Origin: Barnesiella sp.
GTDB taxonomy: Bacteria > Bacteroidota > Bacteroidia > Bacteroidales > Muribaculaceae
Length of the DNA: 64,000 bases
Direction of reading: 5' to 3'
Assembly: GCA_014801075.1 (NCBI GenBank)
Contig: JAAVEW010000023.1
Location: 1 to 64,000, forward strand
A program made the position numbers and the translations under genes. Below, in pieces: positions 8,311 through 16,957 of this stretch. The notes below the pieces were generated by a model that made no database searches, was not told where the DNA came from, and saw only the letters and a list, made by a program, of their open reading frames with translations. Position 1 is the stretch's first letter. Each line of letters begins with the position of its first letter.

Positions 8311-9277
8311 AGTAGCCGTCTTTAAGTCGTTGGGTCATGGTGCGGCATATCTTCTCGTGGCGTACTATCATGTAGACCATCAAGGAGTTGAGCACCGTAA
8401 ATTCAAACACGAAATATATCCAGGGCATTCTGATGAAGAGCGATATGAAGAGCACGATCACTCGCCAGTTGAACGACAGGATGTTGGTGTATTTCATTAG
8501 CGGCAGACTCATCATGCGGAAGTCGTCGCGAAATTTCTGAGGTATCGCGCCACCCTTGAAGCGGTCGCGCAGCTCTACGCGCAAGGCCTGCATGGCAGGG
8601 GTCATCTTCTGCTGCGACACGGTGTAGTTGATGTAGAACGCCATTGTCACCTTGCTCCAGAAATGGCCCTTCCAGGGGGTTGCTTTCTGGCGCTCGCGCA
8701 GGTCGTCGACATTCTCCAGTTCGCTGCCCTCCTTGCCTTTGAGGAAGAAGAGGTGGAACTGGCGGTAGTGGTCGGCCATTGAGGCCTGCTTGGCGTGGCA
8801 CAGTCCGGTGGATACGGCGAGGGTCCATATCACCCAGTGGTGTTCCATGAAGAATGGCGAGGTGGCTATCTCCCTGAAGCAGATGGCGAAATAGATGGTT
8901 GCGAACCAGAAGTCGCCGGCGAGGCCGTCGAGTATGCGGCCCAGGCGGGAGTATTGGCCCGTCATGCGTGCGAGCTGACCGTCGGCGCTGTCAAATGAGT
9001 TGGCCCATACGAGCAGCACCATACCCAGGATGTTGATCCATATGTTGTTGTAATAGAACGCGATGCCCGCACCCACACCGAGGAATATCGATGCGATGGT
9101 GATGGCGTTGGGCGTGATGCCCAGTCGCGCTGCGAGTTTGGCCCACATGTAGCCTATGGGTCGGTAGAACCAGAGGTCGATATGCTCCTCTGTGTCCATT
9201 GATTTGAGCGTGTCGCGATACGACACCTGCTCGGCTGCCTTGCGGCATTCCTCTTTTGTTTTGTTAGCCTTTTCCAA
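8303..9277 (-). CDS. CDP-alcohol phosphotransferase family membrane enzyme
   Basis: A 324-residue protein with the CDP-OH-P signature: D96-x2-D99-G, A103-R104, G113, D117. The family moves a phospho-alcohol from a CDP carrier to an acceptor, at the inner membrane. The fourth signature Asp, expected at 121, is Gly, with an Asp one residue later (122). Hydrophobic helices flank the motif, and a long charged insert (about 175-260) separates them from the C-terminal helices. The start codon is TTG; the first in-frame ATG (9199) would remove 26 residues. Neighbours suggest head-group transfer to a lipid, but the substrate is unknown. Confidence 0.85.
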   Translation of the reverse strand: MEKANKTKEECRKAAEQVSYRDTLKSMDTEEHIDLWFYRPIGYMWAKLAARLGITPNAITIASIFLGVGAGIAFYYNNIWINILGMVLLVWANSFDSADGQLARMTGQYSRLGRILDGLAGDFWFATIYFAICFREIATSPFFMEHHWVIWTLAVSTGLCHAKQASMADHYRQFHLFFLKGKEGSELENVDDLRERQKATPWKGHFWSKVTMAFYINYTVSQQKMTPAMQALRVELRDRFKGGAIPQKFRDDFRMMSLPLMKYTNILSFNWRVIVLFISLFIRMPWIYFVFEFTVLNSLMVYMIVRHEKICRTMTQRLKDGYYD

Positions 9278-9351
9278 TTGCTTATATCTTAAATTGTTAA
9301 CCCCGCGAGAGGGCTGAAATTGTTGTTGACTGATTGGCGCGTTACGTGGTC

Positions 9352-10212
9352 TCAGCGCTCTTTGATGGCCGTAAGTATCTGTTTGGCTATGTGGGGAGCG
9401 GCTGCGTCACGGCATGGCGCGAAGCTGGGCCAGTCGTTGAAGTCGATGATGCGTATGTCGCCTTCGGGCGATATGATGCAGTCGCCGCCGTAGATTTTGA
9501 CGTCGAGCACGTCGGAAGCGTTCTGGCATATCTCGCGCATCTTCTCCTTGTCAAATTCTATGCCCTGACTCTTGCCGTTGATGGCTTCGAGGCCGTATTT
9601 GCTGTGGCCCTCGTCGAAGGGGTAGAACCAGTAGAAGAAGCGGGAACCCGACACGCCGTAAAACTTGACCAGATCGCCCACGAGATGCTTGTTGATGACA
9701 GCGCGCTTGATACCTCGCAGGAAGTATTCCTGAAGCACTTCCTGCGCTTCCTCGGGATGACGCACGTATGAGACGTCCTCCTTGTGCATGGCGTGGAAGT
9801 CGCCGCGTTTGATCCAGCAGCGCGAGAAGCCGGCCTTGATGAGTTTGCCCTTCACCACCTCGTCGGTGTCGACCATGAGGCTGTCGGGGTAGGGGATGTT
9901 GTGGCCCATGAGGATGCGTGTCATGCGCTCGCGGGTGCAGTTCTCGATGCCGTGGCCGGAGTTGATTACGAGACGGCCCTCGTTCTCGAGTTTCTGCAAC
10001 AGGTCGATGGAGCGGCGCTCGCGGCACATGTTGACTATTATATCCTCAGTGACAGCGCCGTTGATAAACTGTTCCTCGGAGTATATGTTGACTTCGCAGC
10101 CGCGTTTGCGCAACTGCTCTACTACGGCGTTGAGTATGGCGGCATCGTTGCCGATGTGGTTGGGAGAATAAGCTCCCGCACGCATGATTGCCGCTATTTT
10201 TATATCAGCCAT
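9352..10212 (-). CDS. ATP-grasp fold protein
   Basis: A 286-residue protein resembling RimK-like ATP-grasp ligases: N-terminal pre-ATP-grasp region (about 1-90), then ATP-binding lysines near WIKRGDFHAM, a conserved VINKHLVGDLVKFYGV strand, and the metal-binding IIDFNDWPSF motif near the C terminus. These enzymes join a carboxylate to an amine or thiol using ATP. It sits between the nucleotidyltransferase and the CDP-alcohol phosphotransferase, so it may attach an amino group or amino acid to the same product. The substrate cannot be read from sequence. Confidence 0.8.
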   Translation of the reverse strand: MADIKIAAIMRAGAYSPNHIGNDAAILNAVVEQLRKRGCEVNIYSEEQFINGAVTEDIIVNMCRERRSIDLLQKLENEGRLVINSGHGIENCTRERMTRILMGHNIPYPDSLMVDTDEVVKGKLIKAGFSRCWIKRGDFHAMHKEDVSYVRHPEEAQEVLQEYFLRGIKRAVINKHLVGDLVKFYGVSGSRFFYWFYPFDEGHSKYGLEAINGKSQGIEFDKEKMREICQNASDVLDVKIYGGDCIISPEGDIRIIDFNDWPSFAPCRDAAAPHIAKQILTAIKER

Positions 10213-10254
10213 GATGGTCGGTTATTGGTGGTTGTTGTGATGATTGACAGCTGT

Positions 10255-10962
10255 TTACCGGTTGATAAGCTCGCAGGCTTTCGCGATGTCGCTCTGATGG
10301 TCGACGTCGATGATTTTGCCCATGTCGAAGGCGCGGATGTTGAGACCGTCGGCCACGAGGGCGCGCTGGAAGTTGCGCATGCGGCTCACTCCGCCGTCGA
10401 TGCATTTCTGCAGCACGTCGATGGCGCTGCGGTCGAGTCCATAGATTCCTCCCGATATGTATTTCGCATTGGCCGAGGGGGTGTCGTTGAACGCTATGAT
10501 GCGCATCGTTGAGTCCACGTCGACGTAGAGGGGCTTCTCGTCGTCGATATATGATGTTACGGCCATGAGTCCGTCGACGGTGGCATCCTCCTGCTCGAAG
10601 GCTTCAACGTAGCGGCGGAAGTCATCTTCGTGGAAGATGGTGTCGACAGTGGTCAGTATGAACCTGCCTTCGGGGAGCACGCTGCTCACCTCGTAGAAAC
10701 TGTGCATCGAGCTGGGTGTCGACTTGACCACCAGTCGCAGCTCCACGGGGAGTGTGGTGGCAAGGTTTTCGAGATATTCCCTAACCTCGGTCATCTGTTC
10801 GTTGACTATCACCGAGATACATTCGGCTCCGCAATTGACGAATATGTCAATCAACCGTCCTATCATGGGGCGGCCGTTGAGCGATACCAACGGCTTGGGG
10901 GTTGCTACGCCCTCCTGCTGAAGGCGTGACCCTTCTCCTGCGGCTATAATTGCAAAATTCAT
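10255..10962 (-). CDS. MobA/LicC-like nucleotidyltransferase
   Basis: A 235-residue nucleotidyltransferase with the N-terminal signature AAGEGSRL followed by TPKPLVSLNGRPMI, as in enzymes that make CDP- or NDP-activated sugars and alcohols. Acidic metal-binding residues are seen in LTTVDTIFHE. I chose the ATG at 10962; an upstream in-frame start (11025) would add 21 residues not expected ahead of the first beta strand. It is the first gene of the five-gene cluster and would supply the activated donor for the CDP-alcohol phosphotransferase. Confidence 0.87.
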   Translation of the reverse strand: MNFAIIAAGEGSRLQQEGVATPKPLVSLNGRPMIGRLIDIFVNCGAECISVIVNEQMTEVREYLENLATTLPVELRLVVKSTPSSMHSFYEVSSVLPEGRFILTTVDTIFHEDDFRRYVEAFEQEDATVDGLMAVTSYIDDEKPLYVDVDSTMRIIAFNDTPSANAKYISGGIYGLDRSAIDVLQKCIDGGVSRMRNFQRALVADGLNIRAFDMGKIIDVDHQSDIAKACELINR

Positions 10963-11040
10963 TTTATTGTATATCTGTAAGTTATCTAAGTCCAAGCATT
11001 GCCAAAGCCATAATAAGCCCAACATACTCAGACTAACTCA

Positions 11041-11071
11041 CAAAATTAATAAAATATTTTTAACTTTCAAA
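11041..11071 (-). promoter_or_regulatory. Promoter of the nucleotidyltransferase/CDP-alcohol cluster
   Basis: On the minus strand TTTG (11068-11071), 19 bp spacer, TAATTTTG (11041-11048): a full match to the Bacteroidetes -33/-7 promoter. The expected leader is about 70 nt. Confidence 0.75.
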
Positions 11072-11139
11072 AACACTTGTTGGCCAAACCATAAAGAGAT
11101 ACCGCAAATCCCCTCTCCAAGGCGATAATCCTCAGAGTA

Positions 11140-12063
11140 TCATTGGTTAGGGTCGGGATAGTGGATTTTGACGGTGGCAGGGGTTACTGTCAGGGTGGCT
11201 GGGGCGGCGTGGAGGAGGGGCATGTTGCCGGGGATGTGGCCTATGGGGGCGTTGAAGGCTACGGGGATGGTGAGGTCGGCCGTCAAGGGTGCTATCATGT
11301 CGTAGATGTCGGTGAAGTTGCGGTCGGCGTTGTAGAGGGTGAATTGCCCTATAATCAATCCTTTGAGGTTGTCAAGACGGCCTGCGAGGCGGAGCTGGTA
11401 GAGTATGCGCTCCACTTTGTAGATGGGTTCGGCTACGTCCTCGATAAACAGGATGGCGTCGTTGAAGATGTCGTAGGGGGTGGAGATAAGAGCCTGCAGC
11501 ACAGCGAGGTTGCCGCCGACGAGGCGTCCCGAGGCTTCGCCGTCACGGTTAAGTGGATGGGATTCAAAGGTGAGTGTCGGGCGTTGGCCGCCGAGCATGT
11601 CGAGAAGCATGGCATTGAAGGGAGCGGCATGGGGGTAAAGCGCTAATGCTTTGGCCATTGAGCCGTGAATACTGACTATGCCGCGACTTGCCATAAGGGC
11701 ATGGAGGGCGGAGACGTCGCTGAATCCTATAATCCATTTCGGGTCGGCACCGAGGTCGAGCGGAGCGAGTCGGTCAAGCAGGTGAACGCAGCCGTAACCG
11801 CCACGGCTGCAAAGGATTGCGCGCACTTCGGGGTCGAGAAGCGCCGTTGTCAAGTCGTCGAGACGTTGCTCTACGGTGCCGGAGTACGAACCTGCCGCGC
11901 CGAGCGCGTGGGGCATTACCTTAACCTTATATCCTAATAACGAGAGGCTTGCCGATGCTTTCTCAACGAGCGCAGGGTCAATGATGCTCGCGGGGGAGAC
12001 GATGGCGATAGTGTCGCCGCGGCGAAGCGGCGCGGGAAACACTGGTGCGGGGAAACGTTCCAT
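11140..12063 (-). CDS. ldcA: LD-carboxypeptidase (peptidase family S66)
   Basis: A 307-residue enzyme that trims the terminal D-Ala from murein tetrapeptides during cell-wall recycling. The catalytic triad is visible: Ser115 in GFSD, Glu208 in LFIED and His276 in NAPIGH. No signal peptide, so it is cytoplasmic as expected for recycling. Full length for the family. It begins 8 bp after the radical SAM gene ends, so the two are likely co-transcribed. Confidence 0.92.
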   Translation of the reverse strand: MERFPAPVFPAPLRRGDTIAIVSPASIIDPALVEKASASLSLLGYKVKVMPHALGAAGSYSGTVEQRLDDLTTALLDPEVRAILCSRGGYGCVHLLDRLAPLDLGADPKWIIGFSDVSALHALMASRGIVSIHGSMAKALALYPHAAPFNAMLLDMLGGQRPTLTFESHPLNRDGEASGRLVGGNLAVLQALISTPYDIFNDAILFIEDVAEPIYKVERILYQLRLAGRLDNLKGLIIGQFTLYNADRNFTDIYDMIAPLTADLTIPVAFNAPIGHIPGNMPLLHAAPATLTVTPATVKIHYPDPNQ

Positions 12064-12071
12064 AGCGGCGG

Positions 12072-12848
12072 TCAGCTTACAAGCACTTCGATACCTTCGC
12101 TGCGCAGTCGCTCAGCGATGCGTTCAAGTTCCTCGCGCTCAACCTTTACGAGGTGTTCGGCGGGAGTCTTGCGGTCAATGGAGTAGAGCATTACCTCGCG
12201 CGGGGCTATCTCCTTGTAGGCGCGCAGCAGGGCCTCGATTTCCTCGTCGGTGGTGTTGTCGATGACCTTGCCGTCATGCTCGCCGCGCAGTATCATGGTT
12301 TGTACAATGCACTGCCCGTCAAACTGTTTCATGCCCTCGATAACGTCGGCCACGGAGTAGTCGCGGCCTACGGGACGGTCGATGAGCTGCACGGTGGAGT
12401 CGATGGCCGAGTCGAGTTTGAGAATGTTGTTGTCGACCTTGCGCAGTCCCTCTACCACCTGCGGCGAGCGCAGGCGGGTGGCGTTGGAGAGTACGCTGAC
12501 CTTGGCGTCGGGGTAATACTTGTCGCGCAGTCGCAGGGTGTCGTCGACCACACCGTTGAAGTCGGGGTGGAGCGTGGGTTCGCCGTTGCCCGAGAAGGTG
12601 ATGACGTCGAGCGGGAGATTGTCGGCGCGCATCGATTGCAGTTTCTCTTCGAGCAGCCGGGCCACCTCCTCGCGCGGGGGAATGCCTTTCTTTCCGGGTC
12701 CCTGCGCATTGAATCCCGCCTCGCAGTAGAGACAGTCAAATGAACATACTTTGCCATCGGCGGGCATCAGGTTGACACCGAGCGAGGTTCCGAGGCGGCG
12801 GCTGTGTATCGGGCCGAAAATGGTTGAAGTGAAGAGTACGGTCTGCAT
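12072..12848 (-). CDS. Radical SAM protein, wyosine-synthase-like family
   Basis: A 258-residue radical SAM enzyme with the cluster-binding cysteines C35-x3-C39-x2-C42 (CSFDCLYC) and the FSGNGEPTLHP motif typical of COG0731-type proteins. The family includes tRNA imidazoG37 enzymes, but bacterial members lack an assigned role, so the substrate is unknown. Only a small C-terminal part follows the SAM barrel. It lies upstream of ldcA and downstream of an inverted-repeat element. Confidence 0.88.
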   Translation of the reverse strand: MQTVLFTSTIFGPIHSRRLGTSLGVNLMPADGKVCSFDCLYCEAGFNAQGPGKKGIPPREEVARLLEEKLQSMRADNLPLDVITFSGNGEPTLHPDFNGVVDDTLRLRDKYYPDAKVSVLSNATRLRSPQVVEGLRKVDNNILKLDSAIDSTVQLIDRPVGRDYSVADVIEGMKQFDGQCIVQTMILRGEHDGKVIDNTTDEEIEALLRAYKEIAPREVMLYSIDRKTPAEHLVKVEREELERIAERLRSEGIEVLVS

Positions 12849-12880
12849 ATTATCAGGAAGTTACTTGCTATGTTGATAGC

Positions 12881-12955
12881 CGTAGGGACGCGATACATCG
12901 CGTCCGCGCCATGCCACTGCGGCGACCGGCGATGCAGACGCGATGTATCCCTACG
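12881..12955. repeat. GGGACGCGATACATCGCG-family terminal inverted repeat element
   Basis: The left end GTAGGGACGCGATACATCGC and the right end pair as terminal inverted repeats, except that the right end lacks the internal six bases CGCGAT. The element is 75 bp and fits between the frr stop and the radical SAM start. Related copies occur at 16866-16891 and 23745-23830. Confidence 0.85.
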
Positions 12956-12967
12956 TCATTCCGTTTA

Positions 12968-13528
12968 TTAAACGGTGAGGATTTCTTTCTCTTTGGCGGC
13001 GAAGAGTTCGTCGATTTTCTTGAGGTACTTGTCGTGGAGTTTCTGAGCTTGAGCTTCAGCATCCTTCTCAACGTCCTCGGGCATACCCTGTTTGATGGCT
13101 TTTTTAAGGCCGTCGATGGCGTCGCGACGGGCGTTGCGCACCGATACTTTGGCATTCTCGGCTTCAGCTTTCGACTGCTTTACGAGCTGCTTGCGGCGAT
13201 CCTCGGTCAACGGGGGAATGGAGAGGCGGATTACCTCGCCGTTGTTTTCGGGCATGATACCGAGTTCGGAGTTGATGATAGCTTTCTCAATCTCTTTGAA
13301 CATGGATTTCTCCCAGGGAGTGATGGTGATGGTGCGTGCATCGGGCACGGCAACGTTGGCAACGTTGGAGATGGGCGATGCGCTGCCGTAGTAGTCAACG
13401 CGGATGCCGTCGAGGATTTTGGGATTGGCTTTGCCTGCGCGGATATGGGCGAGCGATTCGTCAAGATAAGCCACCGACATTTCCATCTTTTCTTCTGCCG
13501 GGTCAAGATATGTGCTGGGGTTTGTCAT
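12968..13528 (-). CDS. frr: Ribosome recycling factor
   Basis: A 186-residue protein of the standard RRF length that splits post-termination ribosomes together with EF-G. It has the family features: N-terminal helix, the [14 protein letters not shown] region, and the long C-terminal helices with [10 protein letters not shown]. It is 29 bp downstream of pyrH, the usual pyrH-frr pair. Confidence 0.97.
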   Translation of the reverse strand: MTNPSTYLDPAEEKMEMSVAYLDESLAHIRAGKANPKILDGIRVDYYGSASPISNVANVAVPDARTITITPWEKSMFKEIEKAIINSELGIMPENNGEVIRLSIPPLTEDRRKQLVKQSKAEAENAKVSVRNARRDAIDGLKKAIKQGMPEDVEKDAEAQAQKLHDKYLKKIDELFAAKEKEILTV

Positions 13529-13557
13529 AATTGTATGTTATTTTATTTTGTTATGTA

Positions 13558-14268
13558 TCAATATACAAGAGTGCCTACGGGTTCGCCTGCGAGCACTTTC
13601 TTAAGGTTGCCCGGGGTGTCCATGTCAAAGACGATGATGGGCAGATGGTTCTCCTTGCAGAGGGCTGTGGCGGTGAGGTCCATGACCTTGAGTCCGCGGG
13701 TGTACACCTCGTCGTAGGTGATTTCGGAGAAACGAGTGGCGTTGGGGTCCTTCTCGGGGTCGGCAGTGTAGATGCCGTCGACGCGGGTGCCTTTGAGCAT
13801 CACGTCGGCCTCAACCTCGATGCCGCGCAGAGCCGAACCGGTGTCGGTGGTGAAGAAGGGGTTGCCGGTGCCGCCTGCGATGATGGCTACTTCGCCTGCA
13901 TTCATGGCCTCGATGGCGCGCCACTTGCTGTAATGCTCGCCGATGGGGAACATGTTGATGGCAGTAAACACCTTGGCCGGCTGGCCGATAGCCTGAAGTG
14001 CCGACGAGAGGGCGAGCGAATTGATGACAGTGGCGAGCATGCCCATTTGGTCACCCTTCACGCGGTCAAAGCCCTTTGACGCGCCCTGCAGGCCGCGGAA
14101 TATATTGCCGCCGCCGATGACTATTGATACCTGCACACCGCCTGCCACTACGGCTGCAATCTGCGATGCGTACTCGTTGAGTCGGTTGGTGTCGATACCG
14201 GTGCCGTTGCCTGCGGCGAGTGATTCACCGCTCAGTTTGAGCAGTATTCGGTTATATTTTTTTCTCAT
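13558..14268 (-). CDS. pyrH: UMP kinase
   Basis: A 236-residue amino-acid-kinase-fold enzyme that makes UDP from UMP. It has LLKLSGES near the N terminus, GGGNIFRG for phosphate binding and TGNPFFTTDT for UMP recognition. I chose the ATG at 14268 (MRKKYNR); an upstream start at 14307 adds 13 residues with no family support. Its upstream region holds a tandem array of -7 boxes. Confidence 0.96.
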   Translation of the reverse strand: MRKKYNRILLKLSGESLAAGNGTGIDTNRLNEYASQIAAVVAGGVQVSIVIGGGNIFRGLQGASKGFDRVKGDQMGMLATVINSLALSSALQAIGQPAKVFTAINMFPIGEHYSKWRAIEAMNAGEVAIIAGGTGNPFFTTDTGSALRGIEVEADVMLKGTRVDGIYTADPEKDPNATRFSEITYDEVYTRGLKVMDLTATALCKENHLPIIVFDMDTPGNLKKVLAGEPVGTLVY

Positions 14269-14337
14269 AAATCTGAAATTTTCACGTTTACAGGCCGATG
14301 CGTGCATCAGTAATCACGCACCGCCCCGGTTTACTGT

Positions 14338-14419
14338 TTCACAAATATAGACATATGCTTCACAAATACCGACATATGTTTCACAAATATAGACATAATT
14401 GTAAAATCTCACAAATCTA
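14338..14419 (-). promoter_or_regulatory. 21 bp tandem repeat array containing -7 boxes upstream of pyrH
   Basis: Three 21 bp units (14338-14358, 14359-14379, 14380-14400) repeat TTCACAAATAyAGACATAtG. On the minus strand units 1 and 3 hold TATATTTG, a match to TAnnTTTG, while unit 2 is degenerate. A fourth box, TAGATTTG, lies at 14412-14419. All point toward pyrH. Confidence 0.7.
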
Positions 14420-14497
14420 ACGCTTCAGAATTTTCCCCACGGCGTGATAATATGTGTGAACGTGATAGGATAAAGCGTATAAATCGGTCGGGAAATT

Positions 14498-14527
14498 TTT
14501 GTGGGCTTGGGTTTTTAGCTATCTTTG
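14498..14527 (+). promoter_or_regulatory. Promoter of the glycosyltransferase gene
   Basis: TTTG (14498-14501), 18 bp spacer, TATCTTTG (14520-14527). Transcription would begin near 14534, which rules out the upstream in-frame start at 14452 and supports an ATG at 14539 or 14554. Confidence 0.75.
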
Positions 14528-14553
14528 TGTTATTAAGAATGGATATTATCAGC

Positions 14554-15711
14554 ATGAAGATAGGATATGATGCCAAGCGGGCGGTTAACAATAATACCGG
14601 ACTTGGCAATTACAGCAGGCTTGTTATCGACACCATCGCCTCTACGGGCGATGACTCTCTGGTGCTTTATGCTCCGAAACTGCGGGATAATCCGCGGTTG
14701 ACTCCGCTGTTGCAGCTGCCTAATGTAACTATTTGCGGACCTGACAGTTGGATGGGGAGAAAGATGTCATCGTTGTGGCGCACGCGGGGCATCACCAGCC
14801 AGTTGCAGCGCGACGGCATCGGGCTGTTCCACGGCCTCAGCAACGAGTTGCCGCTCAACATCGCGTCGTCGGGCATACCGTCGGTGGTGACTATCCACGA
14901 CGTGATATTCCGTCGTTTCCCCCACTGCTACAAGCCGATTGACAGGAAGATATATGACTACAAATTCCGCAAAGCGGCTGAGAATGCCACGCGCGTAATA
15001 GCCATTTCGGAACGTACCCGGCTAGACATCATGGAGTTATACAATATCGACGCGAAGAAGATTGATATTGTGTATCAAGGGTGCGACCCACAGTTTGCTC
15101 GTCCTGTCGATGCTGCTGATATTGAGCGCGTTAAGAGGAAATATGGTATCGACCGGCCTTACATCGTCGGCGTCGGAACGGTGGAAGAACGTAAGAATCA
15201 GCTGCTTACGATTAAAGCTCTCCCCGCTTTGCCGAAAGAGGTGATTGCCGTAATCGTGGGCCGTCGCACGCGCTATGCCGCTGAGATGGACCGCTTTATA
15301 GCGGCCAACGGTCTTGCCGACCGCGTGAAATTCATCGAGAAAGCTGATTTTACCGACTTCCCCGCCCTCTATTGCGGCGCGCTGCTCTCGTCCTATCCAT
15401 CGCGATATGAAGGATTCGGGATTCCGGTGATAGAGTCGCTGAGTGTGGGCACTCCGGTGATTATAGCCTCGGGGTCATGCTTGGAGGAAGCGGCCGGAGA
15501 GGGAGCGCCAGTCGTGAGTCCCGACGATGTTGAGGCGTTTGTCGACAGTGCCTGCCGTCTTATCGATGACACCGGCTACAAGGCGCAGGTCGTGGCCGCG
15601 GGTCAGGAGCATATCAAACGCTTCTCGCAGCAAAACTTTGCCGCCGGATTGCGTGACAGCTACCGCAAGGCTATAGAGGAGCATGCGGAGCGACAGGCAA
15701 ACGGTAATTAA
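14554..15711 (+). CDS. Glycosyltransferase, GT1/GT4 type
   Basis: A 385-residue GT-B glycosyltransferase. The N terminus MKIGYDAKRAVNNNTGLGNY is a common Bacteroidetes form. The donor-binding half has VGTVEERKN and the RYEGFGIPVIESLSVGTPVI segment with the E-x7-E motif that binds the nucleotide-sugar. No signal peptide or membrane helix is seen, so it is cytoplasmic or peripheral. It probably adds a sugar to a surface polysaccharide or lipid; the sugar is unknown. It is followed by a nucleotide-sugar epimerase-like gene. Confidence 0.88.
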   Translation: MKIGYDAKRAVNNNTGLGNYSRLVIDTIASTGDDSLVLYAPKLRDNPRLTPLLQLPNVTICGPDSWMGRKMSSLWRTRGITSQLQRDGIGLFHGLSNELPLNIASSGIPSVVTIHDVIFRRFPHCYKPIDRKIYDYKFRKAAENATRVIAISERTRLDIMELYNIDAKKIDIVYQGCDPQFARPVDAADIERVKRKYGIDRPYIVGVGTVEERKNQLLTIKALPALPKEVIAVIVGRRTRYAAEMDRFIAANGLADRVKFIEKADFTDFPALYCGALLSSYPSRYEGFGIPVIESLSVGTPVIIASGSCLEEAAGEGAPVVSPDDVEAFVDSACRLIDDTGYKAQVVAAGQEHIKRFSQQNFAAGLRDSYRKAIEEHAERQANGN

Positions 15712-15741
15712 TGCGAACAGTTAAACGAATATAAATAAGCG

Positions 15742-15779
15742 GTAGAGGCGCGGCACTCCCGGTATATAGCAACCTCTAC
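15742..15779 (+). other. Hairpin between glycosyltransferase and epimerase genes
   Basis: GTAGAGG (15742-15748) pairs with CCTCTAC (15773-15779). There is no T tract, so it is not a terminator. It could stabilise or process the mRNA. Confidence 0.4.
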
Positions 15780-15797
15780 TCAAATAAGATAAAGCAG

Positions 15798-16814
15798 ATG
15801 AAAAGGTTACTCGTGATAGGTGCAGGAGGATTTATAGGCGGATTCATAGCCTCGACGGGGCTTGACCGCGGTTATGACGTGACAGTGGCGGTGCGCGCTT
15901 CAACGTCGCGTCGCTATCTTACGGATGAACGCCTGCATTTTCTCGTACTTGACTACGACGACAGCGAAGCCATAGCCGAGGCTATGCGCGAGGCACTTCC
16001 CGACGGGGAGCGCTGGGACTACGTAATCCACAATCTCGGCGCCACCAAGTGCGCCAATTTCAGCGACTTCGACAAGATAAACTACCGTTACCTCGTCAAC
16101 ATTGTAGAGGCATTGAAAGCTACGGGCAAAGACCCGGAGCGATTCCTCTTCATGAGTTCGCTGAGCGCAATGGGACCGGTCGACGAAAAGACCTACCGCC
16201 CCATCACCAACGCCGACACCCCGCACCCCAACACGCGCTACGGTCTGTCGAAGATGAAAGCCGAGGAGTATCTGCGTTACCGCTCCGGCCTTCATTACAT
16301 CATATTCCGCGCCACGGGCGTATATGGCCCGCGCGAAAAGGATTACCTGATGATGATTAAGAGCATCGACGGCCACATTGACGTAGGGATGGGTTACCGC
16401 AAGCAGATGCTGACATTCATCTATGTCGACGACCTTGTCAACGCAATGTTTGACGCGCTTGCTGCCGGAGTTTCCGATAAGATTTACATCATCTCCGAAC
16501 CGAAGGCTTACACGCAGAAGGAGTTCCGCTCCATGGTGTCGAAAGCGCTCGGAGGCCGTTGGGTGCTTCCGCTCAAACTGCCCATGTGGGTGGTGCTCGC
16601 CGTGTCGACACTGACCGAGAAACTGGCTGCTGTGCGCGGCAAAGCCTCAACGCTCAATCGCGACAAGTATAAGATAATGAAGCAGCGCAACTGGAATTGC
16701 GATGTCAGCGAGGCGCAGGCCGATTTCGGTTTCAAGGCCGACTATCCGCTCGAACGCGGAGTGCGTGCCACGGTCGACGCATACCTCGAAGAGAAGCACC
16801 GTAAAAAGAAGTGA
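15798..16814 (+). CDS. NAD-dependent epimerase/dehydratase (extended SDR)
   Basis: A 338-residue Rossmann-fold protein. The nucleotide loop GAGGFIGG is at 8-15, the catalytic Ser region MSSLSA at about 119-124, and the Tyr148-x3-Lys152 pair is present (RYGLSK). Members act on nucleotide sugars or on sterol/flavonoid-like substrates; the C-terminal half does not decide this. It lies 86 bp after a glycosyltransferase, which favours a nucleotide-sugar role. Confidence 0.85.
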   Translation: MKRLLVIGAGGFIGGFIASTGLDRGYDVTVAVRASTSRRYLTDERLHFLVLDYDDSEAIAEAMREALPDGERWDYVIHNLGATKCANFSDFDKINYRYLVNIVEALKATGKDPERFLFMSSLSAMGPVDEKTYRPITNADTPHPNTRYGLSKMKAEEYLRYRSGLHYIIFRATGVYGPREKDYLMMIKSIDGHIDVGMGYRKQMLTFIYVDDLVNAMFDALAAGVSDKIYIISEPKAYTQKEFRSMVSKALGGRWVLPLKLPMWVVLAVSTLTEKLAAVRGKASTLNRDKYKIMKQRNWNCDVSEAQADFGFKADYPLERGVRATVDAYLEEKHRKKK

Positions 16815-16865
16815 TGCAGAAAGCGAGGTAACGTAAAAGGATATAACCCCTCCATATTCAACGCA

Positions 16866-16891
16866 GTAGGGACGCGATACATCGCGTCCGC
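16866..16891. repeat. Short copy of the GGGACGCGATACATCGCG repeat
   Basis: One palindromic end of the repeat family, with no partner nearby. It is probably a decayed or solo end. It sits in the gap before a small membrane protein gene. Confidence 0.75.
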
Positions 16892-16957
16892 TTCATGCGT
16901 TGTCATCCAATTCGATTGGAATCCAATAAGTTAGTAAAAATAATTAGAATAGATATT

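Noticed and set aside
14338..14400. CRISPR-like array
   Set aside because: The 21 bp units are directly adjacent with no spacers, so it is a tandem repeat and not a CRISPR.
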